NCBI GenBank assembly: GCA_031289875.1
Contig: JAITOO010000056.1
Coordinates: 1-14,556 of the forward strand
Source of the DNA: Flavobacteriaceae bacterium
GTDB taxonomy: Bacteria; Bacteroidota; Bacteroidia; Flavobacteriales; Weeksellaceae
DNA: 14,556 bases
Direction: 5' to 3'
The notes below the pieces were generated by a model. That model saw nothing but the letters and a program-made list of their open reading frames with translations. It did no database searches and was not told the origin of the DNA. Positions 1-7,292 of the stretch are shown here, one piece after another. The position numbers and the translations under genes are program-made. Numbering within the stretch: the stretch's first letter is position 1; every line of letters begins with the position of its first letter.

Positions 1-219
1 AATGTAGCTATCGTAGGCGATTTCAACGGCTGGGACGTCGAAGCCTCACCCTTAAAAAAAGGTAAAGACGGAGTGTTCAAAATTACCTTGGATTTGGCAA
101 CAGGAGGAGAATATGAATATCGTTTCGTTGTGGACGGCAGTTATATAAACGACCCCGAAGCAGAAAAATATTATTTCAATCACTACGCGGGTCAGGACAA
201 TTCTGTGGTTTCCTTGTAA
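1..219 (+). CDS. Isoamylase early-set / CBM48 glycogen-binding domain protein, C-terminal part
   Basis: The frame is open from the first base of the window to TAA at 217-219 and gives 72 residues; the start lies outside the window. The translation begins NVAIVGDFNGWD and continues through LKKGKDGVFKITLDL, EYEYRFVVDG and NDPEAEKY to DNSVVSL. This is the usual order of an AMPK-beta/isoamylase N-terminal beta-sandwich: a GDFNxW carbohydrate-binding strand, a variable loop, a YxYRFxVDG strand, and a terminal NSVV strand. From the family, such small stand-alone proteins (about 100 residues) are expected to bind alpha-glucan such as glycogen and carry no catalytic domain. That would make this roughly the last three quarters of the protein, which is an inference. 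The next gene starts 17 nt downstream on the same strand, so the two are probably co-transcribed. Confidence 0.85.
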   Translation, partial: NVAIVGDFNGWDVEASPLKKGKDGVFKITLDLATGGEYEYRFVVDGSYINDPEAEKYYFNHYAGQDNSVVSL

Positions 220-236
220 GAGAAAGAACGTACCAA

Positions 237-458
237 ATGATGACGAAACTGAGAACCATGTTTGAAGCTCATGGTTTTGATGTAATTTCCCGAATTTCGG
301 AAAAGTTCGGAATGAGGGCTTCTAAATTGCGTTTATTTTTTATCTACTTGTCATTCATTACATTAGGAAGCGTTTTTGCGCTTTACCTTACAACAGCTTT
401 TTTTCTGTGGATAAAAGACAGCATTTTCATCAAACGCCGGTCGGTATTTGATTTGTAA
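237..458 (+). CDS. Small PspC-domain-like membrane protein
   Basis: The gene encodes 73 residues. The N-terminal part (about residues 10-30, ISRISEKFGMRASKLRLFF) resembles the PspC-domain start, in which an amphipathic stretch with 'FG...' and 'LR' precedes a hydrophobic segment. Residues about 32-57 (IYLSFITLGSVFALYLTTAFFLWI) form one long or two short membrane segments, followed by a basic tail (KRRSVFDL). Two adjacent ATG codons (237 and 240) could start translation; an AG-rich stretch at 219-227 is a weak ribosome site for either. PspC-domain proteins elsewhere belong to envelope-stress (phage shock) systems. In Bacteroidota, short stand-alone versions are common and their role is unclear. 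It follows the glycogen-binding gene by 17 nt and probably shares its transcript. The family call rests on pattern resemblance only. Confidence 0.65.
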   Translation: MMTKLRTMFEAHGFDVISRISEKFGMRASKLRLFFIYLSFITLGSVFALYLTTAFFLWIKDSIFIKRRSVFDL

Positions 459-583
459 ATGATTATCCACGATATGTCCTATTGAGTTATTTACGCCGAA
501 AGCGTTTAATGTTGATAATTCCGTATAAGCGCAGTGCGGGGAAGAGAGGTATTTTCTACCTATAAGTTGCATTTGTTAGTTGA

Positions 584-739
584 ATCTGCGCATTTCAAAT
601 TATTGCCGAAGTATTGAAAGCCGACCCCGAAGAATTGCTTGCATTGTGGCTTGCCGACCAAGTTAATGCAGTAGTTGAATATGAACAAGGGGTAGCAGAC
701 AAGGTGTTGAGTATTGCAAAACAGAATTTGAAAAAATAA
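584..739 (+). pseudogene. C-terminal remnant of an XRE-type HTH regulator
   Basis: An open frame ends at TAA 737-739 and is closed upstream by TGA at 581-583. Its roughly 51 residues include QIIAEVLKADPEELLALWLAD followed by QVNAVVEYEQGVADKVLSIA. The 'xLxxDPEELLxLWLADQV...' pattern is what I expect at the end of the HTH domain and in the C-terminal helix of Bacteroidota XRE regulators that accompany restriction-modification and defence genes. No HTH core and no credible start codon are present upstream, so this is a stub left after loss of the N-terminal half. It ends 16 nt before the OLD-like ATPase gene, which suggests the regulator once headed that operon. The stretch 459-583 between PspC and this stub contains no gene I can recognise. 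Confidence 0.6.
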
Positions 740-755
740 TTAAAAATAAACAGAT

Positions 756-2681
756 ATGAAATTAAAAGAAGTAACAATACACAAATACAAGTCATTTGAA
801 TCAGAACAAAAGTTTGATTTGGAAAATGAGATTACGATTCTTGTTGGAATGAATGAATCGGGAAAAACTTCTGCGTTGGAAGCCATCGCTAAAACTCATT
901 ATTTTCAAGATGACGAAAGTTTTAAGTTTAATTCTACTCACGATTATCCTCGTAAAGATAAAGTGAGAATGGATAAAAGCGGCGAAAATCCACAAGCAAT
1001 TACTTGTGTCTATGAAATTGACAATCTACTATTACAATCTATTGAAACAGAAATGGGGAAAGGTCTTTTAAAATCTACTACCTTTTCTGTTACAACTAAA
1101 TATGACAATTCCAAAACGATAGATATTTCTGTTGATGCTAAAAAATTTATTGAACATAAAACGAAAGAACTAGGAATTGCAAGTGATACATTGAATGATA
1201 AATTACTGAAAGTAAAGAATAAAACAGATTTAGAAACTTTACAGAAAGAATAAACAGAGGAAAACAAGGTAACAGGAATAAAATCATTTGTTAAGTATTT
1301 TGAGAACATAAAAGGTTGGGAAAGAGACCCAATTGGTGGCTATGTTTATAAAAATCTATTAACCCCACAAATGCCAAAGTTTTTATATTATGACGAGTAT
1401 TACTCTCTTCCTTCAAGAATTAGCATTGAAAAGTTGAAAGCGCAAAATTTAGAAGAAACTGAGTATAAAACAGCAAAAGCATTATTTGATTTAGCCAACA
1501 TAAATCCTGATGATATTATCAACTCTGATAATTTTGAAGATTTTATTGCAGTTTTAGAAGCAACAGAAACAAGTATATCAGATGAACTATTTAAGTATTG
1601 GACAACAAATAAAAATTTGAATATTACTTTTCTAATACAACCAATTGAGCAAACAGATAATAGAAACAATACACGAATTGTTGAACACATTTTAGATATT
1701 CGTGTAAAAAATAAAGGTGTTTCACTTCCTTTGAAAAATAGAAGTAAAGGCTTTAATTGGTTTTTCTCGTTTCTTGTATGGTTTAAGAAAATTCAAGAAG
1801 ACCAGAACTCTAACTATATATTGTTACTTGATGAGCCGGGACTAAATCTTCACGCCTCTGCGCAAGCCGATTTATTGCGGTTTTTGGAAGATTTATCTCA
1901 AAACTATCAGATAGTTTATACGACTCATTCGCCGTTTATGATAACTTCCGACAAGTTACAGCGTGTCAGAACTATTTTAGAAACGGATAAAGGCTCTGTA
2001 ATTTCCGATAGTATTCAGGAAAAAGACCCCAAAACTTTATTTCCGTTACAAGCAGCATTAGGTTATGATATTGCTCAAAATTTGTTCATTTCAAAAAAGA
2101 ATTTGTTAGTTGAGGGCGTTTCAGATTTAATCTATTTGCAGTATATTTCTGCAATTTTAGAAAATGTAGGCAAAACAGGATTGTTGCACGATATTACTAT
2201 TGTTCCAACGGGCGGACTTGAAAAAGTAGCAACTTTCATTTCTCTTTTACGAAGTAATGAGTTACAGATTGTTTGCTTGTTAGATAGTTTTACTGACCCC
2301 AAAGGAAAAGCAAAATTAGACAATATGGTTGCTCAGAAAATAATCAATCAAAAGAACATTCGATTTTTTAATGAGTTTTTGAATAACAAAAAACGCGCAG
2401 ACATTGAAGATTTATTTACAAAAAACGATTATCTTAAATTGTTTAACCAAGCATTTGATAAAAGATATGCAGAAGTAAAGGTTGAAAATCTGAACGCAGA
2501 TATTGAACAAGTTTTGATACAGATAAATCAACATTTACAGACAGACCACTTCAATCATTATATACCTGCAAATCAATTAAGCAAAAGCGGTTTTTCTGTC
2601 AGTGATTTTGATAATGAAACTATTAGTAATTTTGAAAAAGTGTTCGTGGAAATCAATAAATTATTTGAAAAAAATAGTTAA
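756..2681 (+). pseudogene. OLD-family ATPase/TOPRIM nuclease, split by an in-frame stop
   Basis: Reading from ATG 756, the same frame (642 codons including the terminator) runs to TAA at 2679-2681 and is interrupted once, by TAA at 1251-1253 (codon 166). Both sides read as one protein. Before the stop are an RecF/SMC-like N-terminus (LKEVTIHKYKSFES) and Walker A GMNESGKT (residues 31-38). After it come TEENKVTGIKSFVKYFENIKGW, an ABC-like RSKGFNWF signature, Walker B ILLLDEP (D359, E360), the switch histidine in YTTHSPF (H391), and a TOPRIM-like half with LLVEGVSD (E453), PTGGLEKV, CLLDSF (D510) and DIEDLF (E551). Class 1 OLD proteins are ATP-driven nucleases linked to phage defence. The downstream ATG at 1371 would give only 436 residues without Walker A, so it is unlikely to be functional. 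The gene is much richer in A/T codons than its neighbours, which fits horizontal transfer. Stop suppression or a base-call error are the alternatives. Confidence 0.85.
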
Positions 2682-2720
2682 ACAAATAAAACGAATGAGG
2701 AAATGGAAATTAATATACTA

Positions 2721-2842
2721 CATTGATTGGTAGGTAATGTATCAGAAGTGTTGACAGGCTGTGTAATTTCCGGTTTTAAATGCAAAATTACAAATTAATG
2801 ATAATTTAAGACACTACCGATTTTTCATGTCGGGCTACCAAG
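2721..2842. repeat. Repeat element C (GGTAG...CTACCGA arms) in the gap before dusB
   Basis: The 205-bp gap after the OLD pseudogene holds no gene. It contains CATTGATTGGTAGGTAATG (2721-2739), which closely resembles 10799-10818 of element B, and an opposed CTACCGA (2814-2820), so that TTGGTAG and CTACCGA face each other about 80 bp apart, the same arrangement as in element B. A further CTACC occurs at 2835-2839. On the minus strand a TAATTTTG box (2784-2791) resembles a -7 element but lacks a good -33 box and leads to no gene. Assignment to the same repeat family as elements A and B is an inference from these short matches. Confidence 0.4.
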
Positions 2843-2886
2843 TACTTGCCTGATATTTTTTAAATGTACAAAATTATTTTGTAACA

Positions 2887-3897
2887 TTGCAGCACAAAAA
2901 CCAATTTTTGATAAAAATAGGCAACATAGAATTTCCGGATTTCCCTTTTTTGCTTGCACCGATGGAAGACGTGAGCGACCCTCCGTTCCGCCGTTTATGC
3001 AAACAGCACGGTGCGGATTTGATGTATTCCGAATTTATTTCTTCCGAAGGATTGATTCGCGATGCGATGAAAAGCCGGAAAAAACTTGACATTTTCGACG
3101 AAGAACGCCCTGTCGGAATCCAAATTTTCGGAGGAGACGAAGCATCCATGTCTCTGTCTGCCGGTATTGTAGAAACTGTAAATCCCGATTTGGTCGATAT
3201 TAATTTCGGCTGTCCCGTGAAAAAAGTCGTTTCCAAAGGTGCAGGCGCAGGCGTGCTGAAAGATGTCAATCTCATGGTGAAACTTGCGCAGGCAGTCGTC
3301 AAAAGCACTCACCTTCCTGTAACCGTAAAAACCCGTCTGGGCTGGGACGAATCGTCTATCAATATTGACGAGACCGCCGAGCGGCTGCAAGATGTAGGCA
3401 TTCAAGCTCTGACCATTCATGCACGCACGCGTTCGCAAATGTACAAAGGTCATTCCGACTGGTCGCACATTGCGCGGATTAAGGAAAATCCGAGAATCCA
3501 AATCCCGATTTTCGGCAACGGCGACATTGATTCTCCGCAAAAAGCCAAAGAATACAAGGAAAAATACGGAGTGGACGGCATTATGATTGGACGTGCAGCT
3601 ATCGGCTATCCATGGATTTTTGAAGAAATAAAACACTTTTTTAAAACAGGAAAACTCCTGCCCAAACCCACTCTGCAACAGCGGGTTGAAGCAGTGCAAA
3701 AACACGCTGTCCGGTCGATAGAATGGAAAGGCGAACGTGTGGGAATTTTGGAAATGCGCCAACATTACTCCAACTATTTTAAAGGAATTCCGAATTTCAA
3801 AGGATATAAAACCCTGTTACTCTCCGCCTCGACTTTGGAGGAACTGCAAGCGGTTTTTGGAAAAATTTTAGAAAAAAACGGCGATTTTTTCGCCTGA
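2887..3897 (+). CDS. dusB: tRNA-dihydrouridine synthase
   Basis: This is a flavoprotein that reduces specific uridines in the D-loop of tRNA to dihydrouridine using NAD(P)H. It has 336 residues, normal for DusB. Motifs in order: LLAPMEDVSDPPFR (residues 22-35, FMN-binding strand 1), VGIQIFGGD (76-84), DINFGCPVKKV (104-114) with catalytic Cys109, VTVKTRLGWD (145-154) with K148, LTIHARTRSQMYKG (175-188), FGNGDI (209-214) and IMIGRAAIGYPW (232-243, FMN phosphate binding). The start is TTG: the first in-frame ATG lies inside the conserved APMED motif, and no ATG occurs upstream before the TGA at 2851. The alternative is TTG at 2908. It stands alone on this strand and converges with rnpB, whose terminator overlaps its last codons. 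Confidence 0.93.
   Translation: MQHKNQFLIKIGNIEFPDFPFLLAPMEDVSDPPFRRLCKQHGADLMYSEFISSEGLIRDAMKSRKKLDIFDEERPVGIQIFGGDEASMSLSAGIVETVNPDLVDINFGCPVKKVVSKGAGAGVLKDVNLMVKLAQAVVKSTHLPVTVKTRLGWDESSINIDETAERLQDVGIQALTIHARTRSQMYKGHSDWSHIARIKENPRIQIPIFGNGDIDSPQKAKEYKEKYGVDGIMIGRAAIGYPWIFEEIKHFFKTGKLLPKPTLQQRVEAVQKHAVRSIEWKGERVGILEMRQHYSNYFKGIPNFKGYKTLLLSASTLEELQAVFGKILEKNGDFFA
3871..3894 (-). terminator. Rho-independent terminator of rnpB, inside the end of dusB
   Basis: On the minus strand a 5-bp GC-rich stem (GGCGA/TCGCC) with an A5 loop is followed by G and then seven T residues, the classic intrinsic terminator order. On the plus strand the same hairpin is followed by A residues, so it cannot terminate dusB. 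It starts 12 nt beyond the closing P1 stem of RNase P RNA. It lies wholly within dusB's last codons, so the protein's C-terminus (NGDFFA) is constrained by it. Confidence 0.65.
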
Positions 3898-3906
3898 AAA
3901 AGAAAA

Positions 3907-4212
3907 AAAGCAAATCAATAAGCCGGATTCTGTCATTTTCATTGCTGAAAAGCCTTGTTATTTGTCTTGGGCAAAAATTGCTCCTTGCCTCTAACTGCCT
4001 ACCCCTCGGCATCGGGCGGATTCCCCTTACCAGCCGATATACATGGCATTGCACCTCGCAGAGTTTACCTGATTTCACTACAACCGAATTGTACTTGCTT
4101 TCTGTTGCACTTGTCCTCGCCTCACGGCGGACGGGCGTTACCCGCTGCGATAATCCCGCGGTGTCCGGACTTTCCTCTTCCCTTGCGGGAAGCAACAAAG
4201 TTGATTTGCTTT
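3907..4212 (-). ncRNA. rnpB: RNase P RNA (bacterial type A)
   Basis: This is the catalytic RNA of RNase P, which matures the 5' ends of tRNAs. On the minus strand the 5' region carries GAGGAAAGTCCGGACACC (about 4176-4159), the conserved J/P4 start. The 3' region carries GACAGAATCCGGCTTAT (about 3934-3918), the partner strand of the pseudoknotted P4 core. The terminal P1 helix is perfect: 12 bases at 4212-4201 (AAAGCAAATCAA) pair with 3918-3907 (TTGATTTGCTTT). That fixes both ends and gives about 306 nt. Other conserved pieces include GGTAAACTCTGCGAGGTG- and GAGGGGTAGG-like stretches. Several plus- and minus-strand open frames cross this region but are shadows of the RNA gene. Confidence 0.96.
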
Positions 4213-4217
4213 CAAAA

Positions 4218-4247
4218 CAAAAGTACAATTTTTTAGCGAATTACAAA
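4218..4247 (-). promoter_or_regulatory. Bacteroidota promoter of rnpB
   Basis: The minus strand reads TTTG (4247-4244), 18 nt, then TACTTTTG (4225-4218), which matches the TAnnTTTG -7 box exactly. Transcription would start around 4212, exactly where the P1 stem of RNase P RNA begins. Box sequence and RNA start therefore support each other. Confidence 0.8.
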
Positions 4248-4333
4248 ACTTTTTGTCCTTTGAACAAAATAAAAACTGTTTCTTCCATCAAAATCATGTG
4301 TACTGCGTACGTAATTTTCAATCTTGCGGCAAA

Positions 4334-4365
4334 TTGTTAAAATCAGGCGGTTTTTTGTATCTTTG
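4334..4365 (+). promoter_or_regulatory. Promoter of pheS
   Basis: TTG (4334-4336), 21 nt, then TATCTTTG (4358-4365), a perfect TAnnTTTG -7 box. The pheS ATG is 26 nt further on, giving a leader of about 20 nt. The leader is A/T-rich with no Shine-Dalgarno, as is usual in this phylum. The 90 bp between this promoter and that of rnpB make the pair divergent. Confidence 0.75.
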
Positions 4366-4391
4366 CATATAAAATAAAATCTAATTTTTAG

Positions 4392-5408
4392 ATGTTTGAA
4401 AATATTAAAAAATATGCACTGGAAGTTGAAATTTTTGCTTCCTCAAAACCCGAAGAAATTGAACAATTCCGAATTAAATATTTGGGAAAAAAGGGCATTT
4501 TGAACGATTTGTTTGCTAAATTCAAGGAAGTTCCCAATGAACAGAAAAAAGAGTTCGGACAGCAGATTAATAATTTAAAACAATCTGTTACTCAGAAGAT
4601 TGAAGCGATGAAAGAATCTGTTTCCAGCCAAATTTCCTCCGATTCGGGCTTAGACCTTACCCGTTCGGGAATCCCGCTCAATTTGGGAAGCCGACACCCT
4701 ATCAATGTTGTGCGAAACAAAATCATTAATATTTTCAAAAAAATTGGATTTTCCGTTGCCGACGGTCCCGAAATCGAAGACGATTGGCACAATTTCACGG
4801 CTTTGAATATGTCTGAGTTTCATCCGGCGCGCGATATGCAGGACACGTTTTTCATAGAAAAACATCCCGACAAGGTACTGCGCACGCACACTTCGTCGGT
4901 GCAAATCAGATATATGGAAGAACACCGTCCTCCCATCCGCATTTTAGCTCCCGGAAGGGTTTATAGAAACGAAGATATTTCGGCGCGTTCACATTGTATG
5001 TTCCATCAGATTGAGGGACTGTACATTGACACGCAGGTTTCTTTTGCCGATTTGAAACATACTTTGCAATATTTCACTTCTGAACTGTTCGGGAAGTCGG
5101 AAATCCGTATGAGACCGTCGTACTTTCCGTTCACAGAGCCGAGCGCAGAGGTCGATGTGTATTGGGGGCTGGAAACCGAAACCGATTACCGCATCACCAA
5201 AGGCACGGGCTGGCTGGAAATTTTGGGTTGCGGAATGGTAGATCCTAACGTGCTGACAAACGTAAACATAGACCCTGAAAAATACAGTGGTTTCGCTTTC
5301 GGAATGGGTATTGAACGGATTGTAATGCTGATGCACCAAATCGGCGATATACGAGTATTTACGGAAAACGATATTCGTATGTTACAGCAGTTCAGCAACG
5401 AGTTTTAG
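4392..5408 (+). CDS. pheS: Phenylalanine--tRNA ligase alpha subunit
   Basis: This is the catalytic subunit of the alpha2beta2 PheRS, which charges tRNA-Phe. It has 338 residues, normal for the family. The N-terminal coiled-coil region (about 1-85, [20 protein letters not shown] and after) binds tRNA. Class II motif 1 is near [19 protein letters not shown] (102-120). Other landmarks are [16 protein letters not shown] (124-139), [11 protein letters not shown] (144-154) and [12 protein letters not shown] (164-175). Motif 2 is [21 protein letters not shown] (189-209), and motif 3 is [14 protein letters not shown] (300-313). [10 protein letters not shown] (247-256) and [11 protein letters not shown] (273-283) form the Phe pocket. 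pheT is not in the window, so the two subunit genes are not adjacent here, as is common in Bacteroidota. Confidence 0.97.
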   Translation: MFENIKKYALEVEIFASSKPEEIEQFRIKYLGKKGILNDLFAKFKEVPNEQKKEFGQQINNLKQSVTQKIEAMKESVSSQISSDSGLDLTRSGIPLNLGSRHPINVVRNKIINIFKKIGFSVADGPEIEDDWHNFTALNMSEFHPARDMQDTFFIEKHPDKVLRTHTSSVQIRYMEEHRPPIRILAPGRVYRNEDISARSHCMFHQIEGLYIDTQVSFADLKHTLQYFTSELFGKSEIRMRPSYFPFTEPSAEVDVYWGLETETDYRITKGTGWLEILGCGMVDPNVLTNVNIDPEKYSGFAFGMGIERIVMLMHQIGDIRVFTENDIRMLQQFSNEF

Positions 5409-5516
5409 AGAATAAAAAGAACATTTTCCGAAATTCTGTATTTTCTCGCCTGTCTCATCGGGACTTCTCTGCTTGTTACAGGCACGCTGATTTGGCTCAA
5501 TAAAATGAAAAAATAA
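5409..5516 (+). pseudogene. C-terminal TM-helix remnant of a PepSY-type membrane protein
   Basis: Directly after the pheS stop, the same frame stays open for 35 codons to TAA 5514-5516 and encodes RTFSEILYFLACLIGTSLLV, then TGTLIWLNKMKK. It is a clean transmembrane helix preceded by a polar/basic turn and ended by basic residues, which is how PepSY-associated TM proteins of Bacteroidota usually end ('...YFxxCLIxxxLxVTGxxIW...KKK'). No start codon suited to it exists, and the rest of such a gene (several hundred codons) is missing. I read it as the tail of a deleted gene fused by chance behind pheS. If it were translated as a short membrane peptide the sequence gives no initiation signal for it. 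Confidence 0.55.
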
Positions 5517-5518
5517 CC

Positions 5519-5570
5519 TATAACAGATGGAATGAATCCGTTAGGATTCAAACTTTAACTCCGCTACCAA
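5519..5570 (-). repeat. Repeat element A (left of susCD)
   Basis: The element begins 3 nt after the PepSY remnant. It contains TATAACAGATG (5519-5529), a 7-bp hairpin TGAATCC-GTTA-GGATTCA (5533-5550), and CTACC (5564-5568). Read on the minus strand the order is GGTAG, then the ATCC-loop-GGAT hairpin, then CATCTGTTATA. This is the same order, with the identical 11-base end, as the right part of element B (10925-10956), but in the opposite orientation. A 9-base inverted match, TAACTCCGC (5556-5564) with GCGGAGTTA (5729-5737), could mark a longer version of the element. Confidence 0.5.
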
Positions 5571-5790
5571 ATATGTAATACGTCTTTGTTTATATGTAAA
5601 TCCGTATGTTATATGATTTTTTTATTCTCTCAAATATTCTGTATTTCTAAATTTCACACAACATCGAATGTTTTTTTTTGTAATTTATTTATTTTCAATG
5701 CTTTAGATTGCTTGTTATGTGTTTTTATGCGGAGTTAGTGGTTAATAAAAAACCGTCCGTCTTGATTTGTTGTTTTTTGGGAAATAAAAA
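5571..5790. other. AT-rich gap between repeat A and the susD terminator
   Basis: About 220 bp with long T runs and no coding frame that I can support on either strand. The only structure I see is the GCGGAGTTA copy at 5729-5737, which mirrors the sequence in element A. Confidence 0.5.
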
Positions 5791-5811
5791 AACCTGCGGA
5801 AAACGCAGGTT
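5791..5811. terminator. Bidirectional terminator downstream of susD
   Basis: Perfect 8-bp stem AACCTGCG/CGCAGGTT with a GAAAA loop, flanked by A5-7 on the left and T7 on the right, so a T-tract follows the hairpin on both strands. It ends 22 nt from the susD stop codon and would end the susCD transcript. It would also stop rightward transcription arriving from pheS. Confidence 0.88.
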
Positions 5812-5832
5812 TTTTTATTAATTAGAGTTTCC

Positions 5833-7266
5833 CTAAAAGTGAGGATTATTTAATATTTCTTCTTGAGGAATAGCTAAAGTCAATCTATTATCATCATAAC
5901 TAAATGAGGTTCCTTGAAACCATAAATGATTAAGACCTCTTGTAATAGTTGCTTTATTTCTTTTCATAGCTAAATAACTTTTTCCTTCTCCCCAAAATTC
6001 AATTCTCGTTTGAAGATAAATTTCATTTTGCAATGCAACTCCGGATAAAGCATCTATATATGAAACATCACCTAATCTGTTCTGTAAGTAATCTTTAAGA
6101 ATCGTTTTTGCTGTACCTTCTTGTCCTGATTTTGCAAGCGATTCTGCATACAACAAATAGAACTCATCTACTCTCATAAAAACGTAATCTGTGGTAATGG
6201 TTCTCTGTCCTCCTTCTTCAGGTTTATCAGGCGCAAAAAATTTATTAGTAGGCCAATGTTCTATGCCATAAATATCCTCAAATTGTCCTCTTCTAACATC
6301 ATCAGTTCTCATAGAATTATACAACCCATCATCCATTGTTTTAGGGTCTCCAGCCCAAGCATAACTATAAGTATATAAATCTACTTGTCCCCACCAACTT
6401 ACTAAATCTAATCCATTTTCAGTAGTAAGGTCAAAGCCCCACATCCAACTTGGTGTAGCTAAATCATTAAAGCCTCCTCCTACTGCCGCTGCTTTGGTTG
6501 TAATAGGAAACCCTCCTCCGTCAATAATATTTTTAGATCTCTGAGCTGCATTTGCATAATCTCCAATAGCAGCATAGGTATATGCCAACAATCCTTCTGC
6601 CACGTATTTATTTATCATACCTTTATTGGCTCTACTAAATCCTTCCAATAAATCTATTGACTCGGTAAGGTCTTTGATAATTTGGTTATAGACTACACTT
6701 TGTGTGGATTTTGGCTGTGCAGGTATCAAAGGTGCTGTATATACAGGTATTGCATCTTCATCCGGACTATAACTTTTCACATATAACTGCAGCAGGTAAA
6801 AATACGCATAGGCTCGCAGAGCTTTGGCTTGTCCCATAATATATTTATCTTCCTGAGATTCAAGTACTGCATCATTACCGCCTAAATCTGCTATTACATC
6901 ATTAGCGGCAGCAATAACTCTATAATAGTACCTCCATGGCTTATAACACGTATTTGTAGTATTATTAACCGGATCTGACAAATTACATAAGCGTGCATAC
7001 CAGCCATAGGTGCTTGCCGCCAAAACCATATCAGAAGACAACATGTCCGTATAAATGTCATAGCCTTTTTGTCCGAAATCGTCATGATCAAGATTTGTTC
7101 CACCTGTACCTGTGTTAATCATCATTACGTAAATACCATACAATTTCTGTTCTGTTGAAGGATTGGAAATTGTCTCTGTTGGTGATGTCTCCAAAAATTC
7201 ATCTTGGCATGAAATTGCCACTAATGAAAGCGCTACTATTGTTAAATATTTAAATATTCTTTTCAT
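5833..7266 (-). CDS. SusD/RagB family outer-membrane nutrient-binding lipoprotein
   Basis: This is a 477-residue surface lipoprotein that forms the lid over the SusC-type barrel and binds substrate. Residues 1-19 are a lipoprotein signal peptide (MKRIFKYLTIVALSLVAIS) and the lipobox AISC puts the lipidated Cys at 20, followed by QDEFLETSPTE, the typical SusD start. The next part (about 40-130) is the SusD-like N-terminal region. GQAKALRAYAYFYLLQLY is the conserved TPR-type helix pair. Towards the end, DYVFMRVDEFYLLYAESLA and RIEFWGEGKSYLAMKR are characteristic SusD C-terminal motifs, and ALPQEE-like AIPQEEILNNPHF closes the protein. It is 26 nt downstream of susC and surely co-transcribed. 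No glycosidase, peptidase or sigma/anti-sigma gene is present in the window, so the substrate cannot be told; a peptide-type (RagB-like) or a glycan substrate are both possible. Confidence 0.95.
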   Translation of the reverse strand: MKRIFKYLTIVALSLVAISCQDEFLETSPTETISNPSTEQKLYGIYVMMINTGTGGTNLDHDDFGQKGYDIYTDMLSSDMVLAASTYGWYARLCNLSDPVNNTTNTCYKPWRYYYRVIAAANDVIADLGGNDAVLESQEDKYIMGQAKALRAYAYFYLLQLYVKSYSPDEDAIPVYTAPLIPAQPKSTQSVVYNQIIKDLTESIDLLEGFSRANKGMINKYVAEGLLAYTYAAIGDYANAAQRSKNIIDGGGFPITTKAAAVGGGFNDLATPSWMWGFDLTTENGLDLVSWWGQVDLYTYSYAWAGDPKTMDDGLYNSMRTDDVRRGQFEDIYGIEHWPTNKFFAPDKPEEGGQRTITTDYVFMRVDEFYLLYAESLAKSGQEGTAKTILKDYLQNRLGDVSYIDALSGVALQNEIYLQTRIEFWGEGKSYLAMKRNKATITRGLNHLWFQGTSFSYDDNRLTLAIPQEEILNNPHF

Positions 7267-7292
7267 TTTTTTGAAATTTGTATTAATTAAAC

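Noticed and set aside
363..572. Minus-strand frame of 69 codons opposite the PspC gene
   Set aside because: Composition is not protein-like, half of it is the shadow of the PspC-like gene, and there are no family motifs.
1371..2681. Independent 436-residue protein starting at ATG 1371
   Set aside because: Thirty-nine in-frame codons upstream of this ATG continue the protein sequence naturally back to the TAA, and the piece lacks Walker A; it is the second half of a broken gene.
3942..4340. Open frames of 93-143 codons on both strands across the dusB-pheS gap
   Set aside because: They overlap RNase P RNA, whose P1 helix, promoter and conserved core are clear; the frames have no recognisable protein motifs.
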